Source of the DNA: Azohydromonas lata NBRC 102462
Lineage (GTDB): Bacteria > Pseudomonadota > Gammaproteobacteria > Burkholderiales > Burkholderiaceae_C
Direction of reading: 5' to 3'
Assembly (NCBI RefSeq): GCF_001571085.1
Contig: NZ_BCTC01000011.1
Span: 1-64,000 of the forward strand
DNA: 64,000 bases
Part shown: positions 34,889 to 43,310 of the stretch, one piece after another
Numbering within the stretch: the first letter of the stretch is position 1
How the letters are laid out: the number at the start of each line of letters is the position of its first letter
Position numbers and translations under genes: made by a program
Notes under the pieces: generated by a model
Database searches by the model: none
Told to the model about the DNA's origin: nothing
What the model saw: only the letters and a program-made list of their open reading frames with translations

Positions 34889-35383
34889 ATGGACGACGAT
34901 TTCAAGCAGCGCCCCGAGGGCTTCCAACGCGTGGCGCAGGCCCTGGCGGCGCAGGGCCACCCGCATCTGCCGCTGTACCTGGAGACGGCCGCGCGCACCG
35001 CGCAGGAGGCGGCCGACGCGCTGGGCGTGTCGGTCGGCCAGATCGCCAAGAGCGTCATTTTCAAGTTGCGCGCCGACGAGCGCGCGGTGCTCGTCGTGGC
35101 GTCCGGCGACCGCCGCGTGGACGAGAAGAAGGTTGCCGCGCTGGTGGGCCCCGTGGGCCGGGCCGATGCGGACTTCGTCAAGGCCCGCACGGGCTTCTCC
35201 ATCGGCGGTGTCTCGCCGGTGGCGCATGCCACGCCGCCGCTGACGCTCATTGACCGCGAGCTGTTCCGCTTCGACGAGATTTGGGCCGCCGCCGGCCATC
35301 CCAACGGCGTGTTCCGGCTCAGTCCGGGACAGTTGGAAGTGCTCACCGGCGCCCCGGTGGCCGACGTGGTGCAGCAGCCGTGA
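34889..35383 (+). CDS. YbaK/EbsC-type aminoacyl-tRNA deacylase
   Basis: Trans-editing domain protein of 164 aa that hydrolyses misacylated tRNA, in the YbaK/ProX superfamily. The conserved catalytic Lys sits in GQIAKSVIFKL (about residue 55). GFSIGGVSPVAHA (the GxxPxG-like loop) and FDEIWAAAGHPNGVFRLSPGQLEVLTGA are typical of the YbaK subgroup. The stop overlaps the following DUF1289 start (GTGA). Exact tRNA specificity cannot be read; Cys-tRNA(Pro) or related editing is known for the family. Confidence 0.9.
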   Translation: MDDDFKQRPEGFQRVAQALAAQGHPHLPLYLETAARTAQEAADALGVSVGQIAKSVIFKLRADERAVLVVASGDRRVDEKKVAALVGPVGRADADFVKARTGFSIGGVSPVAHATPPLTLIDRELFRFDEIWAAAGHPNGVFRLSPGQLEVLTGAPVADVVQQP

Positions 35384-35670
35384 CGCCGCCGCCTTTGCAC
35401 ACTCCCGCCGCCGCCGCCCAGGCCCAGCCCGGGGACATCGCCCCGGCGGCGCCCGCGCCCGTGGGCTCGCCCTGCACCGGCGTGTGCAAGATGGACGCGG
35501 CCACCGGCTGGTGCCTGGGCTGCGCCCGCAGCATCGACGAAATCGCTTCGTGGTCGCGCCTGGACGACCCCGCCAAGCGCGCCGTGTGGGCACTGCTGCC
35601 GGCGCGGCAGGCGCAGTTGAGAACGCTGCACGGCGAGCTGCCGCCGCCACCGCCGCGGAGCACGCGATGA
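35380..35670 (+). CDS. DUF1289 small cysteine-rich protein
   Basis: A 96-residue DUF1289 protein. A Pro/Ala-rich N terminus leads to the family signature PCTGVCKMDAATGWCLGCAR, with four Cys likely binding zinc, then IDEIASWSRLDDPAKRAVWALLP. It starts at a GTG that overlaps the YbaK stop and ends overlapping the next ATG (ATGA), so the three genes are translationally coupled. The function of DUF1289 is not established. Confidence 0.85.
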   Translation: MTPPPLHTPAAAAQAQPGDIAPAAPAPVGSPCTGVCKMDAATGWCLGCARSIDEIASWSRLDDPAKRAVWALLPARQAQLRTLHGELPPPPPRSTR

Positions 35671-36308
35671 AGACGCTGGACTTCTGGTTCGACACCGTCT
35701 CGCCCTACGCCTACCTGGCCTTCGAGCGGCTGCCGCAGGCGCTCGAAGGCCTGTCCTACAGCGTGCGCTACCGCCCGCTGCTGTTCGGGGCGCTGTTGAA
35801 GCACTGGGGGCAGCTCGGCCCGGCCGAGTTCGAGCCCAAGCGCGCCTGGACCCTGCGGCAGGTGCACTGGCAGGCGCGCGAGCTGGGCGTGGAGCTCGCC
35901 TTGCCGGCGCAGCACCCGTTCAATCCGCTGGCGCTGCAGCGCTTGGCGCTGGCCTGCGGCGACGTGGATGGCCTGCCCAACCGCCGCGTGGTGGAGGCGC
36001 TGTTCCACCACGTCTGGCGCGGCGGCGGGGCGGACGTCAGCGACCCGGCGCGGCTGCAGGCGCTGCAGGCCGAGCTGCGCCCGGCCCTGGACCCGCAGGG
36101 CGACGAGGTCAAACAGCGGCTGCGCGCGCTGACCGAGGAGGCCATCGCGCTGGGCCTCTTCGGCGTGCCCACCATCGCCTTCGAGGGCAAGCTGTTCTGG
36201 GGGCTGGACGCGCTGCCCATGCTGCGCGCGGCGATGTTGGGCGACGCCTGGTTCGACGGCCCGTGGAACGAGGTGGCGCGGCCCCAGCCGGGGGTGCGTC
36301 GGCGCTGA
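35667..36308 (+). CDS. 2-hydroxychromene-2-carboxylate isomerase family protein, paralogue 2
   Basis: Second kappa-GST/DsbA-fold protein, 213 aa. It opens with LDFWFDTVSPYAYLAFERLP, again with a Ser in the catalytic place, then KRAWTLRQVHWQARELGVELALPAQHPFNPLALQRLALA and the C-terminal GLFGVPTIAFEGKLFWGLDALPML. It differs clearly from the paralogue at 33797 (shared pattern at both ends, little in the middle), so this is an old duplication or separate acquisition. It overlaps the DUF1289 gene by 4 bases. Confidence 0.87.
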   Translation: MKTLDFWFDTVSPYAYLAFERLPQALEGLSYSVRYRPLLFGALLKHWGQLGPAEFEPKRAWTLRQVHWQARELGVELALPAQHPFNPLALQRLALACGDVDGLPNRRVVEALFHHVWRGGGADVSDPARLQALQAELRPALDPQGDEVKQRLRALTEEAIALGLFGVPTIAFEGKLFWGLDALPMLRAAMLGDAWFDGPWNEVARPQPGVRRR

Positions 36309-36435
36309 GGGACGCCACACTCGCCGCGCCCGCGTCCCGTGCGGGAAGCGGGCGTCGCGCATGTCCGGTTGGGCCGCGGGGTGAGGCGTGCTGGATCAAG
36401 TCCGCGTCAGCCGGCGCTGCACAAAATGGCCGGCT

Positions 36436-38271
36436 ATGCCTAGCGCTTTCAACTTCGACGCATCCCCCTTCGACTGCCTCGACGCCGAGGAACGCCAGCT
36501 CGTCCGCAACAGCGTGGACATCGCCTACTTCCGGGCGGGCGAGGCCATCCTGGAGCCGGGCATAGCGCCCGGCCATTTGTTCGTCCTCATCAAGGGGCAC
36601 GTGCAGCAGTTCGACGAGGAACAGCAGGTCATCACCACCTACGGCCCCGACGACACCTTCGATGGCCGCGCCCTCGTGGCCGGGCGCGTCACCAACCGCT
36701 TCGTGGCGCAGGAGGAGGTGCTGGCCTACCAGCTCGCGCGCAAGGCGGTCAACGAGCTCATCGCGCGCAACGCCACCTTCGGCGCGCTGCTGTTCTCCGA
36801 CCTCTCCAACAAGCTCTCGGCGCTGGCGCAGCGGCGCAGCCAGCACGAGATGCAGTCGCTGACCATGGCGCGCGTGTCCGAGGCCGGTGTGCGTCCGGCG
36901 GTGATGGTGGAGGCCTCGACGTCCATCATCGATGTGGCCCGCGTGTTCCAGGAGCGCAAGATTTCCAGCGTGCTGGTTCATGACGACCAGGCCACGCCGC
37001 CGCGGCTGGGCATCTTCACCAACACCGGGCTGCAGCGCGCCATCCTCGACGGCACGCCGCTGGACCGGCTGCCCGTGGGCCGGCTGGCCACGTTCACGCT
37101 GGTGTGCATGAAGCTGTCGGACCCGGTGGGCGAGGCGCTGGCGCTGATGCTGCGCCACAACGTGCACCGCGTGGTGGTGCGCGATGACGACGGCAGCGTG
37201 CAGGGCGTGCTGGAGGCGCTGGAGGTGTTCAGCTTCCTCTCCAACCACTCCTACCTGGTGGGCGTGCAGATCGCGCAGGCGCGCGACCTCCAGGGGCTGG
37301 CCGAGGCGGCGCGGCAGATCACCAAGCTCATCGCCATCCTGCACCGCGGCGGCACGCGCGTGGGCATGATTGCCCGCCTGGTGAGCGAGCTCAACGCCAA
37401 GCTGTTCGAGCGCACTTGGCAGATGGTGGCGCCCAAGGAGCTCATCGCCAACAGTTGCCTCTTCGTCATGGGCAGCGAGGGCCGCGGCGAGCAGTTGCTC
37501 AAGACCGACCAGGACAACGGCCTGGTGCTGCGCGACGGCTACGCGCCGCCGCCGGAGCTGGAGGACATCTGCACGCGCTTCACGCAGGCGCTCATCGACT
37601 TCGGCTACCCGCCGTGCGCGGGCGGGATCATGATCAACAACCCGGCCTGGCGGCAGCCGCAGTCCACCTTCCGCGAGACGGTGCGGCGCTGGATGCTCAT
37701 GCCCAACGCCGACAGCCTCATGTCGCTGGCCATCTTCCTGGACGCGCATGCCGTGTGCGGCGACGCGGCGCTGCTGGAGCCGCTGCGCGACGAGGTGTTC
37801 TCCCTGGCCGCCGACAGCGACGCCTTCAAGGCCCGCTTCGCCGCGGCCATCACGCTGTTCGACGAGCACAGCGGTTGGTGGAACCGGCTGCTCACCCTGG
37901 GCGACAACGACCCCGACCGGCTGGACCTCAAGAAGGCCGGCATCTTCCCGCTGGTGCACGGTGTGCGCAGCCTGGCCATGGACAAGCGCATACGCGAGTG
38001 CGGCACGGCCGAGCGCGTGCAGGCGCTGGTGGCCGCGGGCCACATGGCGCCGGAGATCGGCTCGGACGTGGTGCAGAGCCTGCATTTCTTCATGGGCCTC
38101 AAGCTCAAGGCGGGGCTGCAGGACATCGAGCTGGGCCGTGACGTCAGCGGTGGCGTGAAGCCCGACCAGCTCAACAGCCTGGACCGCGACCTGCTGAAGG
38201 ACACGCTGGGCGTGGTCAAGCGCTTCAAGGCCACGCTGCGGCTGCGCTACCACCTGGACGCGCTGCAGTGA
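36436..38271 (+). CDS. cNMP-binding/CBS/DUF294 nucleotidyltransferase-like protein
   Basis: Cytosolic signalling protein of 611 aa. Domains in order: cyclic-nucleotide-binding-like (about 10-130; FRAGEAILEPGIAPGHLFVLIKGHV), two CBS motifs (about 155-275; HDDQATPPRLGIFTN, NVHRVVVRDDDGSVQGVL), the DUF294 GlnD-like nucleotidyltransferase (about 300-440; FVMGSEGRGEQLLKTDQDNGLVL with GSxGRxE and DxDN) and DUF294_C (about 470-605). The acidic pair expected for transfer is present. It is overlapped by the exonuclease gene (GTGA), a pairing seen elsewhere next to acetate symporter genes. ATG 36436 is chosen; an in-frame ATG at 36388 adds a tail with no homology. Confidence 0.87.
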   Translation: MPSAFNFDASPFDCLDAEERQLVRNSVDIAYFRAGEAILEPGIAPGHLFVLIKGHVQQFDEEQQVITTYGPDDTFDGRALVAGRVTNRFVAQEEVLAYQLARKAVNELIARNATFGALLFSDLSNKLSALAQRRSQHEMQSLTMARVSEAGVRPAVMVEASTSIIDVARVFQERKISSVLVHDDQATPPRLGIFTNTGLQRAILDGTPLDRLPVGRLATFTLVCMKLSDPVGEALALMLRHNVHRVVVRDDDGSVQGVLEALEVFSFLSNHSYLVGVQIAQARDLQGLAEAARQITKLIAILHRGGTRVGMIARLVSELNAKLFERTWQMVAPKELIANSCLFVMGSEGRGEQLLKTDQDNGLVLRDGYAPPPELEDICTRFTQALIDFGYPPCAGGIMINNPAWRQPQSTFRETVRRWMLMPNADSLMSLAIFLDAHAVCGDAALLEPLRDEVFSLAADSDAFKARFAAAITLFDEHSGWWNRLLTLGDNDPDRLDLKKAGIFPLVHGVRSLAMDKRIRECGTAERVQALVAAGHMAPEIGSDVVQSLHFFMGLKLKAGLQDIELGRDVSGGVKPDQLNSLDRDLLKDTLGVVKRFKATLRLRYHLDALQ

Positions 38272-38939
38272 AGTCCACCGTCAATCTCCTTGGGCCGCTG
38301 GCCGCGCCCCTGGGCAAGCTCAAGAAGGGCTGGCTGCTCTACCACCTGGCCGACGACAACTACCGCTTCATGTTCGAGCCGCCGCCGCCCGACGAATGGG
38401 TGTCGTTGGACTGCGAAACCACCGGGCTGGACCGGCGGCGCGACGAGATCGTCTCCATAGGCGCGGTGCGCATCGCCGGCAGCCGCGTGCTCACCAGCGA
38501 GCGGCTGGAGCTGCTGGTGCGGCCGGAGAAGCGCCAGGTGTCGGCCGCGGCGGTGAAGGTGCACCGGCTGCGCGAGCAGGACGTGGCGCAGGGCATGGCG
38601 CCGGAGGCGGCCATGGCGCAGCTCATGCGCTTCATAGGCAGCCGCCCGCTGGTGGGCTACTACCTGGAGTTCGATGTGGCCATGCTCAACCGCGTGGTCT
38701 GGCCCATGCTGGGCCTGCGGCTGCCGCAGCCCAAGATCGAGGTCTCGGCCCTGTACTACGAGTGGAAGAACCGCCAGCTCCCGGCCCACGAGCGGGGCAA
38801 CCGCAACGTGGACCTGCGGTTTTCCACCATGCTGGCCGACCTGGAGTTGCCGCAGTACGAGGCCCACGACGCGATGAACGACGCCGTCATGGCGGCCCTG
38901 GCCTTTACCAAGCTGCGCCGGCTGCTGGGCCATACCTGA
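38268..38939 (+). CDS. DnaQ-like 3'-5' exonuclease (DEDDh)
   Basis: Exonuclease-fold protein of 223 aa related to DNA polymerase III epsilon. Motif I is SLDCETTGLD (Asp, Glu), motif II is GYYLEFDVAMLNR (Asp), and motif III is AHDAMNDAVMAALAF (His and Asp), so all catalytic residues are present. The first ~50 residues lie outside the exonuclease core. It starts at the GTG overlapping the DUF294 stop, implying coupled synthesis. Such pairs are thought to be regulatory, but the nucleic-acid substrate is unknown. It is followed by a bidirectional terminator. Confidence 0.88.
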   Translation: MKSTVNLLGPLAAPLGKLKKGWLLYHLADDNYRFMFEPPPPDEWVSLDCETTGLDRRRDEIVSIGAVRIAGSRVLTSERLELLVRPEKRQVSAAAVKVHRLREQDVAQGMAPEAAMAQLMRFIGSRPLVGYYLEFDVAMLNRVVWPMLGLRLPQPKIEVSALYYEWKNRQLPAHERGNRNVDLRFSTMLADLELPQYEAHDAMNDAVMAALAFTKLRRLLGHT

Positions 38940-38963
38940 ACAGCCACGCTGCACGGCGGACGT

Positions 38964-38990
38964 AAAAAAGCCCGCTGCGGCGGGCTTTTT
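38964..38990. terminator. Bidirectional intrinsic terminator
   Basis: AAAAAGCCCGC-TGCG... GCGGGCTTTTT stem (38965-38990), with A-run on one side and T-run on the other. It lies between the convergent exonuclease and ahpF genes and can serve both. Confidence 0.9.
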
Positions 38991-39033
38991 CCTGGGGTGA
39001 GGGCCGGGGCCTTGCAGCCCCTGGCTCATCGCC

Positions 39034-40605
39034 TCAGGCCGCGGCGGGCGCCGGGGTGCGGATGAGGTGGTCGAAGGCGCTGAGCGCGGCGGCCGCGCCG
39101 GCACCGGCGGCGATGACGATCTGCTTGTACGGCACCGTGGTGCAGTCGCCCGCGGCCATCACGCCGGGCACGTTGGTCTGGCCCTTGGCGTCGATCACGA
39201 TCTCGCCGAAGCGGTTGAGCTCCAACGTGCCCTTGAGCCACTCGGTGTTGGGCACCAGGCCGATCTGCACGAACACGCCTTCCAGCGGCACCAGGTGCTC
39301 CTGGCCGGTGGCGCGGTCCTTGTAGCGCAAGCCGTTGACCTTGCCGCCTTCGCCGGTGATCTCCGTGGTCTGGGCGTTGGTGAAGATCTGCACGTTGGGC
39401 AGGCTCTTGAGCTTGTTGACCAGCACGGCGTCGGCCTTGAGCTGGTCGGCGAACTCCACCAGCGTCACGTGGGCCACGATGCCGGCCAGGTCGATGGCCG
39501 CTTCCACGCCGGAGTTGCCCCCGCCGATCACCGAGACGCGCTTGCCCTTGAACAGCGGGCCGTCGCAGTGCGGGCAGTAGGCCACGCCCTTGTTGCGGTA
39601 CTCCTGCTCGCCGGGCACGCCCACGTTGCGCCAGCGCGCGCCGGTGGACAGGATGACCGAGCGGGCCTTGAGCACGCCGCCGTTGGCCAGCTTGACCTGG
39701 ACGAGGCCGGAAGCGTCGGCGGGCGTGAGCTGCTCGGCGCGCTGCGTGTTCATGATGTCCACGTCGTAGGCCTTGACGTGCTGCTCCAGCGCCTGGGCGA
39801 ACTTCGGCCCCTCCGTCTCCAGCACGGAGATGTAGTTTTCGATGCCCAGGGTGTCCAGGGTCTGGCCGCCGAAGCGCTCGGCCAGCACGCCGGTGCGTAT
39901 GCCCTTGCGCGCGGCGTACACGGCCGCGGCCGCGCCGGCGGGGCCGCCGCCGACGATGAGCACGTCGTAGGGCGCCTTGGCGCTGAACTTGGCGGCATCG
40001 CGCTCGGCGGCCTTGGTGTCCACCTTGGAGAGGATTTCCTCCACGCTCATGCGGCCCTGGCCGAAGAGCTTGCCGTTGAGGAAGACCATGGGCACAGCCA
40101 TGATCTGGCGCTCTTCCACTTCCTTCTGGAACAGGCCGCCGTCGATGGCGGTGTGCTTGATGCGCGGGTTGACGGCCGCCATCAGGTTGAGCGCCTGTAC
40201 CACGTCCGGGCAGTTGTGGCAGGACAGCGACATGTAGGTCTCGAAGTGCAGGTCGCCGTCGAGCGAGGCGATCTGCTCGATGACTTCACGCTCGACCTTG
40301 GGCGGGTAGCCGCCCACCTGCAGCAGCGCCAGCACCAGCGAAGTGAACTCGTGGCCCATGGGCAGGCCGGCAAAGCGCACGCCGATGTCGGTGCCCACGC
40401 GGCGGATCAGGAAGGAGGGCTTGCGCTCGGCGTCGCCGCGGCTCTCGACCAGCGTCACCTTGTCGGACTGCTCGGCCACGTCGCGCAGCAGCGCCAGCAT
40501 GTCCTGCGAGCCCTTGGAGTCGTCCAGCGAAGCCACCAGCTCGATGGGCTGCGTGAGGCGCTGCAGGTAGCCCTTCAACTGGGCCTTGAGATCGGCGTCC
40601 AACAT
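39034..40605 (-). CDS. ahpF: Alkyl hydroperoxide reductase subunit F
   Basis: NADH-dependent flavoprotein disulfide reductase that recycles AhpC; 523 aa. The N-terminal double-thioredoxin domain has CHNC near residues 128-131. The FAD motif [20 protein letters not shown] is near residue 213, the redox pair CPHC near 345-348, the NADH motif [16 protein letters not shown] and the C-terminal FAD motif [12 protein letters not shown] follow. The positions match the classical AhpF. ATG 40605 is used. It lies 187 bases downstream of ahpC, with no terminator between them that I can see. Confidence 0.97.
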   Translation of the reverse strand: MLDADLKAQLKGYLQRLTQPIELVASLDDSKGSQDMLALLRDVAEQSDKVTLVESRGDAERKPSFLIRRVGTDIGVRFAGLPMGHEFTSLVLALLQVGGYPPKVEREVIEQIASLDGDLHFETYMSLSCHNCPDVVQALNLMAAVNPRIKHTAIDGGLFQKEVEERQIMAVPMVFLNGKLFGQGRMSVEEILSKVDTKAAERDAAKFSAKAPYDVLIVGGGPAGAAAAVYAARKGIRTGVLAERFGGQTLDTLGIENYISVLETEGPKFAQALEQHVKAYDVDIMNTQRAEQLTPADASGLVQVKLANGGVLKARSVILSTGARWRNVGVPGEQEYRNKGVAYCPHCDGPLFKGKRVSVIGGGNSGVEAAIDLAGIVAHVTLVEFADQLKADAVLVNKLKSLPNVQIFTNAQTTEITGEGGKVNGLRYKDRATGQEHLVPLEGVFVQIGLVPNTEWLKGTLELNRFGEIVIDAKGQTNVPGVMAAGDCTTVPYKQIVIAAGAGAAAALSAFDHLIRTPAPAAA

Positions 40606-40792
40606 GGCGGTGTGTCCTTCGGATCGAAAGCGTTGGCTATAGGGGTTCGTTTGCGGGCTCGTGGCCGCATGGAAAGCGCCCTGGGGGCGTGTGCGCGGGT
40701 GGCGCTTTCCGGGAGGCCCGGCTGGATAGACCGCGGCAGCAGGGCTGCCGCGATACAGAGAAGGGCGGGCGAAGACCGCCCGCTTCTCCGAC

Positions 40793-41356
40793 TTAGATCT
40801 TGCCCACGAGGTCCAGCGACGGCTTGATGGTCTGGGCGCCTTCCTGCCACTTGGCGGGGCAGACTTCGCCCGGGTGGGAGGCCACGAATTGGGCCGCCTT
40901 GAGCTTGCGCAGCGTTTCCTTGACGTCGCGGGCAATGGCGTTGTCGTGCACTTCCATCGTCTTGATCACACCCTCGGGGTTGATGACGAAGGTGCCGCGC
41001 AGGGCCAGGCCTTCTTCCTCGATGTGGATGTCAAAGGCGCGGGTCAGCTGGTGCGTGGGGTCGCCCACCAGCGGGAACTGGGCCTTGCCCACGGCCGGCG
41101 AGGTCTCGTGCCACACCTTGTGGGAGAAGTGGGTGTCGGTGGTGACGATGTAGACCTCGGCACCGGCCTTCTGGAACTCGGCGTAGTTGTCCGCGGCGTC
41201 CTCGACTTCCGTCGGGCAATTGAAGGTGAACGCAGCCGGCATGAAGATCAGGACCGACCACTTGCCCTTCAGGTCCTCATTGGTCACCGGCACGAATTTG
41301 CCGTTGTGGAAAGCGGTGGCCTTGAAAGGTTTGACTTCGGTGTTGATCAGGGACAT
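40793..41356 (-). CDS. ahpC: Alkyl hydroperoxide reductase subunit C (2-Cys peroxiredoxin)
   Basis: Reduces hydrogen peroxide and organic hydroperoxides; cytosolic, decameric; 187 aa, exactly the usual length. The peroxidatic Cys47 is in [11 protein letters not shown], and the resolving Cys (about 166) is in [11 protein letters not shown]. The active-site Thr and Arg regions are recognisable. AGGA lies 9 bases before the ATG at 41356. It is the first gene of ahpC-ahpF. A candidate sigma-70 promoter is upstream at 41396-41424. Confidence 0.97.
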   Translation of the reverse strand: MSLINTEVKPFKATAFHNGKFVPVTNEDLKGKWSVLIFMPAAFTFNCPTEVEDAADNYAEFQKAGAEVYIVTTDTHFSHKVWHETSPAVGKAQFPLVGDPTHQLTRAFDIHIEEEGLALRGTFVINPEGVIKTMEVHDNAIARDVKETLRKLKAAQFVASHPGEVCPAKWQEGAQTIKPSLDLVGKI

Positions 41357-41395
41357 TGCGTATTTCCTGTGGGTGGTTGAAGGGACGGGTTGAAT

Positions 41396-41424
41396 ACTAT
41401 AGTCATCGACCTTCCGTTTGGAAA
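41396..41424 (-). promoter_or_regulatory. Candidate ahpC promoter
   Basis: Minus-strand -35 TTTCCA (41419-41424) and -10 TATAGT (41396-41401) with a 17-base spacer, 40 bases before the ahpC ATG. An AT-rich tract (GATTAACTTTTCC) lies just upstream, a plausible place for OxyR, but no full OxyR consensus is visible. Confidence 0.5.
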
Positions 41425-41474
41425 AGTTAATCAAATGGGGCCGATTGACTGCGCCTATCGCCCCCGTTAGCGAG

Positions 41475-41500
41475 GGTTGGGCGATGGGCGATGCCCAACC
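41475..41500. repeat. GGTTGGGC/GCCCAACC hairpin, interspersed-repeat-like
   Basis: 8-bp arms around a 10-base loop (GATGGGCGAT), with GTTAGCG nearby twice. This style of intergenic stem is common as a dispersed repeat in proteobacteria; only one copy is seen here. Confidence 0.4.
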
Positions 41501-41691
41501 GAGGGCTGGACATCCCGGCTACGTTAGCGCAGGCGGCCGGGTCTTGCAGCGCGGGCAAGGCGGCGGCCTGACCTGGGTCACTGCGGCTGCCGCCACAAGG
41601 CTTTGGCGGCGCCGGATTGTCCGCAGCATCCGCCAGGGAACCGCATCCCTGCGACAGGCGGATGACCAGGGCGCCGCGGCCCTTGGGGTGC

Positions 41692-41753
41692 CCCGGCCGC
41701 GGCGGCCGGGAGCCCGGCGCGCGCCGGGGAGGGAGCCGGCAGGGCGCCGGCTC
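41692..41753 (-). repeat. Cluster of three GC-rich palindromes
   Basis: In 62 bases: CCCGGCCGC/GCGGCCGGG (41692-41710), the perfect palindrome CCCGGCGC-GCGCCGGG (41713-41728) and GAGCCGGC/GCCGGCTC with a 5-base loop (41733-41753). They start 24 bases past the lipoprotein stop. They could act as a transcript end/stabiliser or be a REP-like cluster. Confidence 0.6.
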
Positions 41754-41776
41754 ACCATGGGATCAAGGCGTGGCCG

Positions 41777-42157
41777 TCAGGGCGTGGCCGTGTGCCAGAC
41801 CTGATTGAAACCGTCGCCGGTACGGTCGCCGGGCTTGCCGTCCTTGGTCCAGTAGTACAGCGGCTTGCCCTTGTAGGCCCACTGCTTGGAGCCGTCGTCG
41901 CGGGTGACCACGCTCCAGTCGCCATCGGCCTTGGCGTCGGCCGCGGCCATGAGCGGCGGCCAATTGGTGGCGCAGGGGCCGTTGCACACGCTCTTGCCGC
42001 TGCCGGCAGCGTCCTTGTCGAAGGTGTAGAGCGTCATGCCGTTGGAGCCCACCAGGGCGCCGTCGGCCACCTTGGCCGGCGCGGTGCCGCCTGCGGTAGC
42101 GCAACCCTGCAGCAGCAGGCCCGTCAGTGACAGCGCGGCCAGGAATTTCAGCTTCAT
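41777..42157 (-). CDS. Small lipoprotein, COG4315 'secreted repeat' family
   Basis: Exported lipoprotein of 126 aa. Signal peptide KLKFLAALSLTGLLLQGC with a lipobox LLQGC (Cys near residue 19). The mature part carries the family motifs MTLYTFDKDAAG, CNGPCATNWPPL and WAYKGKPLYYWTKDGKPGDRTGDG. The family is widespread but of unknown function. ATG 42157 is used; a GTG one codon earlier is possible. It is on the same strand and 54 bases downstream of the last tad gene, so readthrough is possible, though its role need not be related. Confidence 0.88.
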   Translation of the reverse strand: MKLKFLAALSLTGLLLQGCATAGGTAPAKVADGALVGSNGMTLYTFDKDAAGSGKSVCNGPCATNWPPLMAAADAKADGDWSVVTRDDGSKQWAYKGKPLYYWTKDGKPGDRTGDGFNQVWHTATP

Positions 42158-42211
42158 CACGTCCTCTCCTCTTGGCTAAGGGACAGGCCGTGTACGCGCG
42201 GCGCGCCGGTT

Positions 42212-43300
42212 TTATTCCCGGGCGGTGCTGGCCTGGGCGGCAGCCGCCGTGGCGACGGTGGTGCCGGGCGCCTGCACGGCAGCGGGCCAGTCGTGGCCCA
42301 GCAGCACGCGCACGCCACTGCGCTGCGAGGCGTCCGGCATCAGGGGCGCCGACAGCGGCAGCGCCCGCGCCACGCGGCGTGCCGCCGCCTCGTGGCCGGG
42401 CCGGTAGCTCACCACCGTGTGCGGCTGGCGGTAGGGCGGCTGGTTGCCCAGGCGTTGCACCGCCAAACCCTGGCGCTGTAGTTGCTGGAGCAACTGCTGC
42501 GCCACGCCGCGGCGCCCCATGCCGTTGCTGATCTCCAGGGTGAAGGCGGTCAAGGGCGGCTCAGGCGCGGTGGCGTTCACCTTGGACGGGGATGCGTCCG
42601 CCTGGGGAGTGGGTGCCGCTGGCGTGCCGCTTTCCTGGCGTACCAGGGACGCCAGCGTGGGCTGGTCCGTGACCTGCAGGACCAGGCCGGTCGGTGTGTG
42701 CGGTGGCGCCACGGCGGCCGGGACCGCCGCCGTTGGCGTTGGCTTCGCCGCTGCCGTGACGGCAGGCGCCGTGGCCGCGGCCTGCGCCGTGGAAAGCGCG
42801 GGCGTCGCGGGGGCGCGTCCCTGGGCGAGTTGAAGATTGGCCTGCGCGACGCGGTCTTGCGGGTCCAGCGCCAGTGCAGTGTGCAGCGCGGCTTGCGCCT
42901 CCTGCGGGCGCTGTGCCAGCAGCAGCAGGAAACCCAGGTTGCTGTGCAGGTCGGCGCGCTGCGGCGCGGCGGCCAGCGCCTGGCGCAGTTGCGCTTCGGC
43001 GTCGGCCAGGCGGCCCAGCCGCGCCAGCGCCACGGCCAGCGCGTTGCGCGCGTCCACGTGTGCGGGATCGGCCTGCAGCGCCTGGCGGTAGGCGTCGGCG
43101 GCGCGGGCCCAGTCGCGCGAGCGCTCGATGTGGCGGCCTATGGCGTAGTAGCCGTCGGCCGAAGGCGCTCCGTGCGACACCGTCTGCACCGGCTCGATGC
43201 GCCAGGCGGTCTTGACCGGCTTGGTGGCGCAACCGCCCAGGGCCAGCAGCAGCGCCAGGGACAGCGGCAGGGCTGCGCGGTGTGATGCGGTGGGGTTCAT
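42212..43300 (-). CDS. tadD: Tad-associated TPR lipoprotein with LytR_C-like C terminus (TadD-like)
   Basis: Exported lipoprotein of 362 aa. Lipobox LALGGC near residue 24. TPR repeats at about 50-160 (YYAIGRHIERSRDWARAADAYRQALQADPAHVDARNALAVALARLGR) match TadD-type pilus assembly lipoproteins. A Pro/Ala/Thr-rich linker of about 100 residues follows, then a C-terminal domain (about 255-345; FTLEISNGMGRRGVAQQLLQQL) that looks like LytR_C. The fused C-terminal domain is not in the classical TadD. Last gene of the tad cluster, 10 bases after tadC. Confidence 0.8.
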   Translation of the reverse strand: MNPTASHRAALPLSLALLLALGGCATKPVKTAWRIEPVQTVSHGAPSADGYYAIGRHIERSRDWARAADAYRQALQADPAHVDARNALAVALARLGRLADAEAQLRQALAAAPQRADLHSNLGFLLLLAQRPQEAQAALHTALALDPQDRVAQANLQLAQGRAPATPALSTAQAAATAPAVTAAAKPTPTAAVPAAVAPPHTPTGLVLQVTDQPTLASLVRQESGTPAAPTPQADASPSKVNATAPEPPLTAFTLEISNGMGRRGVAQQLLQQLQRQGLAVQRLGNQPPYRQPHTVVSYRPGHEAAARRVARALPLSAPLMPDASQRSGVRVLLGHDWPAAVQAPGTTVATAAAAQASTARE

Positions 43301-43310
43301 GCCCGTCGCG

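Larger units (their letters stand above)
41357..41776. other. Non-coding spacer upstream of ahpC with promoter and GC-rich hairpins
   Basis: 420 bases with no credible gene. Nearest ahpC is its promoter (41396-41424). A GGTTGGGC/GCCCAACC hairpin lies at 41475-41500, and three adjacent GC palindromes fill 41692-41753, just past the stop of the minus-strand lipoprotein gene. Confidence 0.7.

Noticed and set aside
41475-41753. CRISPR array or insertion-sequence ends
   Set aside because: The palindromes are not regularly spaced repeats with unique spacers, and there is no transposase gene or target duplication.
41357-41776. OxyR binding site upstream of ahpC
   Set aside because: A plausible promoter is visible, but the ATAG/CTAT tetrad spacing of OxyR sites is not; I list only the promoter.
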